From positions 18,509,245 through 18,573,244 of the forward strand of contig CM022667.1 in the NCBI GenBank assembly GCA_012295275.1: a stretch of DNA of 64,000 bases. Reading direction: 5' to 3'. The notes beneath the pieces were generated by a model, which was not told the DNA's origin, did not search any database, and saw nothing but the letters and a program-made list of their open reading frames with translations. The DNA comes from Chrysomallon squamiferum. Its lineage: Eukaryota > Mollusca > Gastropoda > Neomphalida > Peltospiridae. Within the stretch, counting starts at the first letter, position 1; each line of letters opens with the position of its first letter. This document shows, piece by piece, positions 53,784-64,000 of this stretch. Position numbers and translations under genes: made by a program.

Positions 53784-54520
53784 CAGTGGTACCTGTCTTT
53801 GGCGCCCCGAGATGAGCGGCCACCTACGATGTACGGACTTTTCCGAGTCTCGATTTTCAGTGGATGTATCCCTTAGATCAGACACCTGTTGAACGCAAAC
53901 ACGTACAGAATTTTTTTTTATCGTTATTCCATTGTTAAAGCAGTTTTTGGATTTGTTTTGTCCTAAATAAATAATTTTATTTTACGGCAGCTTTATACGA
54001 TATGTAGGTTTTGTTTTTGTTGAATCACAACAGCCCGCGATCTTCAATCGTCAAAGCGCGTAAGATCAACCCATATAGCACATAATTTTGTTAATTCAGT
54101 CACTGAACACGATTCCATAATTTGTTTTATAAACACCGCGTCATAATGGACGTCTTTTTTCAGGAGCGGCTGGCAGAAATCAAAAGTTCTGTCGAGTTTT
54201 AAACGCAGTATTTGCTTATTATGAGTTTTTTGACGTGTAAAACATGTTTTATTTACATCCATTAGTGAACTCGATATGTTTGCAACTGTTTTAGGAGAAA
54301 GTTGTGATAATTGCTATGGCACCGTCCACGACAATTTATTAGTGTTTTGTTAAATGGTATAATGCACGTGAATGAAGATAAAACATTTGTTTGTACTGTT
54401 TGTCTGACGACGGGACAGCTGCGATGTAGACACTTGCTCGGACCCACAGGTGGGGCATTGTCTATGAAATTGGGCGACGCAATACCTGGGTCAGTTGACC
54501 AGTGCTGTCGCATATTGGTT
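53784..54520. mobile_element. GC-richer block with Tigger-like left end, possible decayed transposon
   Basis: It begins at a TA followed by CAGTGGTACCTGTCTTTGG, close to the consensus start of pogo/Tigger ends and similar to the right end of the element at 55990-56659. The first 150 bases are richer in CG than their surroundings. No matching inverted end is found, so the right border is a guess. Two adjacent minus-strand frames (54044-54262 and 54262-54513) together cover about 155 codons; I do not recognise their product. Confidence 0.35.
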
Positions 54521-55395
54521 TTCTATGTCTACAATATTGGCACCATTGTAATCGTATTTAGGAGAATTAAATTGTTCTACATGTTTCTCATTACACGTTT
54601 AATTATAATAATAAAATAATTCAGTCTCAATTATTCTGAAACTGATCCACTTGACGTATGCTTTAACAAAATGAACAAATAATCATTACAACTTTATTAA
54701 AAAAGAAATCTTATATGCCATGTTGTTAGTATGTCTAAAAACATGGATATATTACTTAATTTGATGACTACACTTCAAATCTGTTCGAAACTGTGGGGAA
54801 AATAGGATGTGTTCTTTTTATCTGGATAAAATGTGTGCTAATCAACTCAACTCAGAGTCCCAATGCATCCAAACACACACACACACACACACACACAATA
54901 AGTAACAGTTACAATAATAGTTTAACATTTATTTTTAAAACAATTATCGTAAATCTGATATCCATTCAACTTGATCAGTAATCGTTGTTTCAGTTAAGAT
55001 AATTTACAATCATTACACTTAATTATTTTTAACAGATGTTAAGCATCATTCAAAACTTAACATTTTATAATAATAATAATAATAATAGCAACGTCTTTTT
55101 TTTTAATAAGCAAGTGAACGTGTCAGTCAAAAATGTTAAAAGCTAATCCAGTTTTTCCAAATAAATTTTAATTATCAAGGATCTCTGATACTAACCTGAA
55201 TGTATCTTACCAAAATACTAATTCAGGTTTTTATTTTAATATAGATGATAAATCCTTTCATTGATAATAATTATAAAACTGTATTGACATCTATCTTTCT
55301 GACTGTTATTTGGAATCATAAAGTTGCAGTACCAAGATTTTAATCAGACATACAGAACCAATATATACCAGATACACATATAGAATTAAAAACTG
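54521..55395. other. 3' flank of LONP2
   Basis: No coding sequence. It should hold the LONP2 3' UTR (minus-strand AATAAA near 55229-55234 is possible). A (CA)n run lies at 54873-54898 and an AAT run near 55070. Confidence 0.5.
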
Positions 55396-55509
55396 TCATA
55401 ATTTGCTAGATGATGGAACTGGTGAGGAAACAAGTGATGGAAATCCATTGTCAAAAGCAGCATTTAAAACATCTTCAAGTTGGTTTACCAAAATAATACT
55501 TAATTCTTT

Positions 55510-55549
<40 letters not shown>

Positions 55550-58500
55550 ATGAAAAATGAAAAATGAAATAAACATATAAATAAAATTCAAAATAACAAA
55601 ATATAGTTCAATTTTACTGATACCGAATAGTAATCTGCAAATATTTATTTTTCTACACTGTTTGGAAATATGACAGAATTATATATTATTCTGCAGAATT
55701 TATTAATATATACAATGTACTACTAACCCTGATATTGTTTGGAATGTCATGCAGATCCTTCTCATTACGACAAGGAATTATAATTCTGAAGATTCCAGTT
55801 CGATGAGCAGCCAGCACTTTCTCCTTTACACCACCAACCTAAAAATACACACACAGGTTGTCTCTAGTTTATTTTAACTATAATAATGGCTGTGTTAATA
55901 AATGCGCGCACACACACACAACACACACACACATAAACAGATACATGCGCAATTCATATATTTTCTTTATCTTTACTTTTATTTAATTACAGTACTACCT
56001 TGACTTACGAGTTTAATTTGTTCCGTGACTGAGATCGTATGTAAATCTGCTCATACATCAAATCAATGTCCCAACTGAAATTAAATCATACTGTCTTTCT
56101 TTTTTTTGTAATGCGTTTTTAAATAAGAAAAATGTATTTATAAATGACAAACATTGTTAAAATAAAACAAAAGAGAATGTGAAGAAATAAATTGGTTTTT
56201 AAAGGGTATTTATCTTGGACATCAGACAAATTATTTTAATGCCTTTGGCTGGAGTTACAGCCTTTATTATGGTACATATCGTAGAAGTATTTTGCTCGTA
56301 CTGCCTAGCCAAGTCGACTGTATGTACACCTTGCTCATGTTTTTCTATGAATTCAAGCTTTACTTCAATGGACATCATCTGCTTCTTCTTCTCAGCACTG
56401 ACCTTTGCACTCATTTTCTTAGGATCCATGACAAGAAGAAATAAATTTGGCAAAATACTGCACAAAACCTGAACAACACAACAGAGATATTTCTGCAGCG
56501 AGGTAACCATATGAAGTAAATGAATGAGATGTGGTGGCATATCTGAAGCTCACTTGTAACTCGATTTTGGCTTGCAACTCAAAGCCAAAAATTACCAGGT
56601 GCCTGCTTGTAACCCGGAAAACTCGTAAGTTGGGGCACTCTTAAGTCAAGGTACCACTGTATTTACACGTCAGCTTTTGCCAAAATTCTAAATCAAAATG
56701 AACAAGTGCAGGCAGCCTTTTTATTCTTGTTATTTAATTTCGTTCATGTGAGCACAGTGCTGGAGATAAATAAAGTTTTAAAATAAATTTCTCAAATTAT
56801 TGTAACCATTTATATATTTATTTATCGGCTTGTACTTTTAAATATATAGAAAATGGAGATTAAAAAGAATGAAAAATAATCTGATGTTTTTATGTGAATA
56901 TTATTGCATATTACTACAGTGAAATAAATTAATAATTCACATTAAAAGAATATTTCAAACATAAAATAGTTTGATATCGGTATGTATATATTAAAATATA
57001 ATCACACCCAATTAATTTCCTTTTTTTATTCAACAAAATTATGTTAAAATAATAATAATAATATTTAAAAAATAATAAATAAATAAATACATTTTATATA
57101 TTACACATAAATGTAAAATGGATGTGCTTAACAGAAAACTCACAGGCAAAACAAGACCTCTTAGAGTGATCTCCCCTGTCATAGCAGTATCAGAACGCAC
57201 ACATTTATCTCTAAACAAAGACACTAACACTGTTGCTATGGTTACCCCTGCAGAAGGGCCATCTTTACCAACTGCTCCTGCAGGGAAGTGAATGTGTAGA
57301 TCTGTACTGTCCAGCAAGTCTGCTGTCTGATTTAGATTCAGCTGAAATAAAATCTGGTTAAATGAACAAGATTACTCATATCATAAAAAAACAAAAAAAA
57401 AAACAAATGAAGCTAAAGTCTGGAAAGATTTGTTAAAGATAATGAGCTATAATTAGATAAGAATAAATTGTCCTGTTCACTCCAACTAAATGGAAATGAA
57501 GCATTACAGCTTATGTTGAAAACATTAAATCATGTAAGTTACAATTCTAAAATTTATCTAAATAATGAAAATGGTAATGTACCATTCTGGTCAAAACTAA
57601 CAGACTAAAAACTTATTTTCATTTTCTAAACCCTTTTACCATATATCAGACTTGCTGATTCAGTGATTAAACTATTTGAAAAAAGAAATTACTGTTAAGA
57701 CACTCACCTTCTTGGAGTTAGTTCGGACCCAGTTAAGTGCCAGATTAGCAGACTCCTTCATCACATCTCCTAGCTGTCCTGTCAGAGTTAACTTTCCCTC
57801 ACCCTCCATTTTGGTTGCTTCAACAAACATAATTTCACCACCCACTGCAGTCCAGGCCAGCCCAATTGCTACTCCTGGCTGACTCAACCTCTGCTTAACT
57901 TCCTGCTCATACATGGCTGGCTGTGTGAAAAGTTTTTTTAATTTTTTTAAAATAGACCTATATAGTTTTTAACTCATAGTTTTCTGGAACTTAAAAAAAA
58001 TAAAATACATATAAGAATTCAAGAAGTATATTTCTGACAACATGAAAAATATTTTTCATACTGTAAGAAGAAAAACATCAGCATTTATTAGAATTATATA
58101 AAGTAAAATGTTATTTACAAAATTAAAATTATTTCCCAAATACTAATTTAGTTTTCTTTACCAAATAATGAAATTACAGAATTGTATATTTTGCTTTGGC
58201 CTTTAAATTAGTATGCTTTACTTATAAAATATAATGTTATTAAATCAAAAGACTTCTTAATTCTATTGTGACATTCTCAATCAAAACATAAAAATATGAC
58301 GTTCTTCAGACAAAGTAGAATCAGCAATAAAAATCATCAACATAATTTGATGAGATAGGTTTGCTATTGTTGTCACAAAATATCTTTATAAAACAACAAA
58401 AAAATTGTAAAAGCTAAAGAAATCACCCCAAGAATATCTTCCACGGCTGCTTCATCAATAACAATTGGCATCTCTGGTGGGTGTGCCATTGCTGAAGCAT

Positions 58501-61500
58501 CATGGGTTGTGTTATCACTTGTACTTATCACTTCCTTCTGTGTGGATTCAGTCTTTTCTGCCTTTGCTGCTGTAGCTCCCTCAGCAACATGAACAGCCAC
58601 AGCCCGACAGATAGCAGCAAAATGTCTTTCTAGAGTCCTCACACCAGCTTCTCTTGTGTATTTTGAAACTAAACAGAGAAACATTTATTGCAGAACAATT
58701 ATCTCTAGGTACTTTTATATTAAGTTTTTAAAATGTCATTTAGATACTTTGACATGTTTTATTTATAATTCTGTATTTGTTATTTTGCTGCTAAAATGAA
58801 AAGGTTATAAGAAATTTTCCAGGTTCATTTTGACTGTGTGAAATGTTTTTCCTTCCTATCTTAACCATGGCCATCAGTTTTGATATCCTTTTTACAAATA
58901 TCTTTTTAGCTTAATGAAGCACTGCAACTTACATATAAAATAAAAATGACAATAACCGAGAAAAAGGCATAACATTAACACTCCTATTTTGACAATTTAT
59001 TATTTGCACTAGCAGCAAAACAAAACATCAATAATAAAATAATTTTAAAATTAAAAATTAAAAAAATTAAAAGATATTTATAGTAAAGCACTGCAACTTA
59101 AATATAAAATAAAAATAACAATAACCAAGAAAAAGGCATAACATTAACACTGTTATTTTGACAAGCCACAGTGACTTTAGACAATAAATCATTTGGTTTT
59201 GTACATTCTTTCATTTTGCTATATATAAATGGTTAAATTGTCTTTTTTTAAAAACAAACAAAGCCAGATATGATACCATTTTTCTGTAATATCCCATTAA
59301 AACATGCTTAATTAATTAACCTATTAATTTGATGGTTTCCTCAGGTATCTGAAGCTGTTCCAGAGACAACCCATGTTCTCTAAACTGTTTAGGAATAAGA
59401 TGTCTCAGTCCAATGTTTATTTTTTCCTCCTGTGAGTAGCCAGGAATCTGGATCACTTCCATTCTGTCAAGTAATGCTGGTGGAATTGTGGACATGTTGT
59501 TAGCAGTAGCAATAAAAAGAACTTGAGACAGATCAAATGGAACATTAAGATAGCTGATATAAATCAGGAATTTTAACAAAAACTATAAGGTAAATTTATA
59601 TATTAAAGACATTTTTTAAAAGATATCTATTTATGCAATACAATATAACAGGTACGTAACTGAATGCAGAGAAATAATGTAAAAGCTCATTTACACTCAC
59701 AGGCAAAACACTCCATGTACAAACTCACATACATGCACACACACACATTTGGTTAGTTATAAGGATACTGATCAACAAAATTATGGTTTTGTTCTGGATC
59801 AAGAACTTCAAGAAGAGCAGCAGCTGGATCACCATGTACACTTTTACTCTGAAATAAACAACTCTTATTTCTATAAAGGCACTCACTGTATTCCTTTTTA
59901 TTTACAGTCTTTACAATCAGCTAATTTGAATTTACAGTTTACAACTATAAAAAAAAGTTCAACTTTCCATGTAATCTCTTATTTAAAATTCCGAAAGTCA
60001 AACCATTTTTATCAAGTAATAAATAAATAAGCTTATTTTCTTGTATTTAGTTCATAAAATATAAATAAATTCTGTATAATATATAGCAAACTTTTAAACA
60101 AGAAATAAATTCCACTTTCTTACATGCTGTCAGAAATCCTATAGAAATACTTACTAGCTTGTCAATCTCATCCAGAAGGAACACAGGGTTGTTGACATTC
60201 ACTGATTTAAGTCCCTGAATTATTCTGCCTGGCATCGAGCCAATGTAAGTTCTACGATGACCACGAATATCTGACTGATCACACACACCACCAAGAGCAA
60301 TTCTGTTAAAATAAATCTTTTAAATTTGTTTTCAAAGTTTATCACAAAGTAAATGCAATTTCAAGTAACTGTGATTTTCAGTTAATATGAATGATGGCAA
60401 ATGCCTATAAATAATTCATAAATCAGTAACATTTCTCCACCCAAGAAGAAGCGATTTTATTTTATTCCAATAAAACTGTTCTGTTTACTAAGACTATTAT
60501 TATTATTATTTGTTTAGTTTAATGGTTTAAAATATTAATGGAACAGTTTTTATTTATATGCCATACTGTATCATGAATTTACAATTGGCAATAAAATTAG
60601 GCTCACAAATAATTTTATTTTTGATTCAGCTATTCACAACCACTGTGTGAATGCAATTATTTTAATCATATTTTATTCTGTAATTTGTTTTTAATAAATT
60701 AGGCTAAGTACATTTAACTCTTAAAATAAATTGTTTATGGATAAAATTTAATAAAGACATTTTCTAATAAGAAAATATGTAAATACCTAAAAGAATATTA
60801 ATAAAATTTTTCAAATATTATTAACTGTTACCTGTGAAATTCTCGGCCTAAGGTACTAGCAATCGATCTCCCAACACTAGTTTTGCCTACACCTGGTGGT
60901 CCAACAAAACACAGTATTGGCCCCTTGAGTGAGTTTTTCAGTTGTCGTACAGCTAGGTATTCCAAAACTCTCTTCTTCAGTTTCTCTAAACCATAGTGAT
61001 CCACATCCAAATCTTTTCTGTTAGGATGAGCACAAAGAATATCAAGTTAAAAATAATAATAACAAAATTTGAAAGTGACTTTATTCATAATCTTTACAAA
61101 GTATCTAAATTTAAAACTGTTTTTTTCAGCTAATTATTTATCTGTTAAGATTTGCTTGGTTAATATCAATTACCAGTCTAAACCAATGAAAATGATAACA
61201 TATGTATTCATATGTTATGAGTTTTGTTATGAAACAAACAGACACCAAGGGATAAAACCAAATGCTAAATGAAAACTGGTAAATAATAAATACAAACCTG
61301 GCTTGAACAATATCCAAAATGTCTTTACTACTTCTATTCCATGGAAGTTCAACCATCAACTCCAGATAGTTTCTAAACAATATAAACAGACTTATTATTT
61401 CTAGTATAATGCTACTGTGAATATTTACTCCAACATTTTATCATTTAAAAACAACATTAAATATTATCTAGCAAAAACGAATGAAGTAGGTTTGATAACA

Positions 61501-62954
61501 ATATTTAAACCATTATATATTTATCAGTTTTAGAATTATTTGTCCTTTTAGCTCTTTTACTGAAATATTTAAACTGTATGATCACTGACAGAGATGTATG
61601 AAAAAACCTGATCATGGCATGTTCAGGCATGTGCTGAGGCATTTTTCTAAGTCGTTTTACTTCTTTCATTGCAGTCTTGTAGGCAATCTCTGGCATGTTG
61701 GCAACTCTATGAAAAATAAACATATATCAATGCCAATGTTTAGAGAATATGCATGTCCTAAAAACACTGTCTTCATCTATAATTACTTTAAGCTACAAGC
61801 ATTTTCTGCAGACTAGTAATTTACCTTTCAGTTTAAACTCATTCCAGTATATCTATACACATTAATATAAAAAGCCTATTAAGCTTCTTACACAGTGAAA
61901 CTTTTCAAAACCAGACCTTCACTAAAGCAGAATTTTCTCAAATCCTAAAAATGTCCATGGTCTTGTGATATCAAGTAATAAAATGTAATCTGAATGATCC
62001 TCCAAAATGAATTTTAACTCTGACTTGACAAAGTTTGGTTTTGAGAAGATTCCTCTGCTGTATAAATGTTTTTACAAAATTCTGAGTCTATCCTTTCTTG
62101 TTAGTCTTCAGTATTAAATAACAAATTAGAAATAAGTACAAAAAGACATTTTCTCACTTTATTTTTTGCTCAAGGTCAAATGATTCATCTCCATCACCAT
62201 CAAGATCTTCGTCATCAAGATTAGCATTCAGTTTTCTGAAAGCTCTTCGCATTTTGTTAGATCTCACATCATCCTTTCTTGTTATTATCTCCACCGTGTC
62301 ATCCTTCTTAGCTCGCTGCAGTAACTTCAGCCCCTACAGATGAATGTTTGAAGTGCAAGCTGATGTAAGGATGAATGTGTAGATGAATAGATCAAGAGAT
62401 AAAGTGGATTTTCAGATAGATTAATGTGTGCTTCAATAAAGTGATAGAATGATGAAAGAGTGGATGGATGGGCAGACTGATGGATAGACATAATTGGATG
62501 TTTATTTTGCCTTACCTCAATCTGTCGCATAAGAAGAGGCAATGCTTTCTTAAATCTCTCTGTCAGGTCGACAGCATCCAGCACCTGAATCTTCTCAGTG
62601 TAAGAAGCCTTCACAATGGCCGAACAAATATCTGGTAGATGTTGGCTGGGTACATTATTCAGCATTATCTGAAGTGATATTTCATTAATTATTAATGATT
62701 TAAATCACTCACTTATACTCCATTACTCATAAAGACAGGCAGACAAACACACAACACACACACATACAAACTATATCATTTAAATTTTAAATTAAGAAAA
62801 TATTATTTTGAGATCATTTTAGTTTTTGTTCAAATTCTGACCTTCAATTTTGCTACAACAGGGATTGAAACATCAAGCATTTCAACAAGTTTTGCAGCTT
62901 GATCTCGGAAATTCTCTGCCAGTGAACCAAGCTCTTGATTTAAAGTTAAATCAT
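55396..62954 (-). CDS. LONP2: Peroxisomal Lon protease 2, C-terminal 711 residues; 5' exons outside window
   Basis: Fourteen exons in gene order: 62842-62954, 62516-62668, 62159-62333, 61608-61704, 61298-61372, 60832-61017, 60155-60302, 59769-59848, 59321-59553, 58427-58668, 57708-57920, 57144-57341, 55728-55838 and 55396-55509. All phases agree. The product covers the end of the Lon N-domain ([15 protein letters not shown]), the linker RQIEGLKLL, the AAA+ module with Walker A GPPGVGKT, the [20 protein letters not shown] block, Walker [11 protein letters not shown] and sensor IATANN. It ends with the protease domain, with Ser in KDGPSAGVT and Lys in [12 protein letters not shown]. It finishes SSSKL, a PTS1 peroxisomal signal; with RGLVLPVGGVK this separates it from mitochondrial LONP1. 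It degrades damaged peroxisomal matrix proteins (family knowledge). About 140 N-terminal residues are missing against human (852 aa). Confidence 0.97.
55526..55552 (+). repeat. (AAAT)n microsatellite
   Basis: Short array immediately upstream of the last LONP2 exon, within 20 bp of its acceptor. Confidence 0.9.
55990..56659 (-). mobile_element. Tigger (pogo) DNA transposon, internally deleted
   Basis: 670 bp flanked by TA on both sides. The left end reads CAGTACTACCTTGACTTACG and the right end, inverted, CAGTGGTACCTTGACTTAAG; both are followed by ACTTACGAGTTT-type sequence. The minus-strand frame from the ATG complementary to 56427-56429 begins [10 protein letters not shown], continues [19 protein letters not shown] and [16 protein letters not shown], the CENP-B/pogo-type N-terminal helix-turn-helix of Tigger transposases, then stops at 56199. 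The DDE catalytic domain is missing. The element lies in the LONP2 intron between the exons carrying the catalytic Ser and Lys. Confidence 0.88.
58918..59172 (+). repeat. Direct repeat pair, about 80 bp each
   Basis: In a LONP2 intron. Copies at about 58918-58998 and 59086-59164 share AGCACTGCAACTTA, then ATATAAAATAAAAATGACAA, GAGAAAAAGGCATAACATTA and ATTTTGACAA. Few differences separate them, so the duplication is fairly recent. Confidence 0.8.
62341..62510 (+). repeat. Degenerate GATG/GATA-rich simple sequence
   Basis: Fills most of a 182-bp LONP2 intron with imperfect GATGAATG and GGATGGATG motifs. Confidence 0.65.
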
Positions 62955-64000
62955 CTGTAAAATAAAATAAATAAAAATTAAAAATGCAGTGAAAGTGTAT
63001 GTTTTGACTGTAAAACCAGATTGCCATTTTATTATTATTTAGTGGTACCTGTATTCATTCCTTTATTGATATTCAAATTTGACAACCAAATCACTGTAAT
63101 TATTATTTAGCTAAATTCCTGAAGATTTGTAAAAATAACTGGGTTTTCCAAAATATGTTTATATATACTAAGTTAAAAATATCTAATAGAGGATACCAAA
63201 AGAAAACATCAGTTTATAGATTAATCCATGTGTATGATGATGTGATATGCCTCTCAGCCAGGTAACTCAACAACTGAGTGATGACAATAATTGGTTTGTT
63301 TTCTCTAATTAGTAGTTTTTTATTAGGTTTCAGTGCTGATATTTAGGTTCATGAACTTGTGGTCAGTGACTGACAGTTACAGCACCAGGTAGCAATTCAC
63401 TGTTAGCTGTGCTGAGTTTGTAATCATCCTATACCTGCATAGCTGTATTCTGCTGAAAATGTCAGTGCTTTCAGTAAGGATTTTAACAAACCTGACAAAA
63501 CATTCTGATATGATTCAAAATCATATATTTCATGGTTTATTAATTGAATTAGCTTGTACTGGACCTGACTGAAATAATAATATAGTTAATACTGGATCTT
63601 ATTGAAATAATTATACAGCTAATTATACTGTTAGTCAATAGTATGGTAAATTTCATAACACTGTTTGTACACTGAAATGTTACAATGCTTTCAGTGGAAA
63701 CTTGTATTCCTATGTGCTCTGCTCCTGTAGCAGAAGTGGCAGTTGCAGTGGTGCTCAGTCAAGTGGGCTGGTCGTTCAACAAGGCTGAATTCACTATCTG
63801 TGTGGATAGGTGGCAGTGTCACAGGCAAAGAAAAGCCAGAAGTTATGTAAAGTTAGATTGTTGTCCTGTGGTGAGCTTGTTCAAGTATGGATTCACAAGC
63901 ATACAGTCCATAAAACAAAACAGTAATATTTTGTATAATTTCCCGTCTTCCTGGCTTATTGATAATGCATGGCGAGTTTGTCTGAAAAATCCACACTTAA
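62955..64000. other. LONP2 upstream intron
   Basis: The exon ending at 62954 begins in the middle of a codon, so this stretch must be intron leading to further LONP2 exons. I find no match here to the missing N-terminal Lon domain. The sequence is unique and somewhat less AT-rich from 63240 on. Confidence 0.6.

Noticed and set aside
54311-54619. 102-codon plus-strand frame with several cysteines
   Set aside because: The cysteines do not form a recognisable finger spacing, and the frame lies in a block that is probably a decayed transposon.
57676-57882. Plus-strand frame opposite a LONP2 exon
   Set aside because: It is the antisense shadow of the exon at 57708-57920.
61608-61706. LONP2 exon starting at 61706 (acceptor CATAG)
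   Set aside because: The reading phase from the upstream exon fits only if the next AG is used, giving a start at 61704.

Overview
The window is animal nuclear DNA. It is AT-rich, its genes are split into exons with GT/AG borders, and it is full of microsatellites and decayed DNA transposons. Gene structures and protein matches suggest an invertebrate, and I would guess a lophotrochozoan such as a mollusc. That guess is inference: no marker in the window fixes the species. I assembled the gene models by hand, joining exons at consensus splice sites and checking that the reading phase carries across every junction.

Layout. (1) 1-4670, minus: the 5' part of an ankyrin-repeat gene. Six or seven small exons each encode about one repeat, followed by a very long exon that runs off the left edge. 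(2) 4671-8743: no gene recognised, only simple repeats. (3) 8744-13261, minus: a complete six-exon gene for lysosomal phospholipase A2 / LCAT-like acyltransferase (PLA2G15 family, 409 aa), with a pogo/Tigger-type MITE in intron 2. (4) 14172-20341, plus: a complete 13-exon gene for lysosomal carboxypeptidase A / protective protein (CTSA family, 474 aa). It lies head-to-head with PLA2G15 across about 0.9 kb, and several of its introns hold worn minisatellites. (5) 22539-23939, minus: one large exon for a divergent SK-type (KCNN) calcium-activated potassium channel. (6) About 24.5-53.8 kb: a gene-poor desert with microsatellites, a mariner-type MITE, Tc1-like relics, a GC-rich hairpin and degenerate tandem repeats. 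It may be intergenic or may hold long 5' introns of the channel gene. (7) 55396-62954, minus: 14 exons of peroxisomal Lon protease (LONP2), complete at the C-terminus and ending in the peroxisomal signal SKL, with a Tigger transposon in one intron. Its N-terminal exons lie beyond the right edge.

Functionally, two lysosomal hydrolases share one divergent promoter region, and the other recognisable genes are a peroxisomal quality-control protease, a potassium channel and an ankyrin scaffold. I see no operon, no CRISPR array, and no convincing tRNA or rRNA gene. The most notable items are the divergent lysosomal pair, the single-exon SK-like channel with a Kv-like TVGYGD filter, the MITE that keeps only the last residues of its transposase, a dispersed repeat pair of unknown class, and several unrelated degenerate minisatellites.
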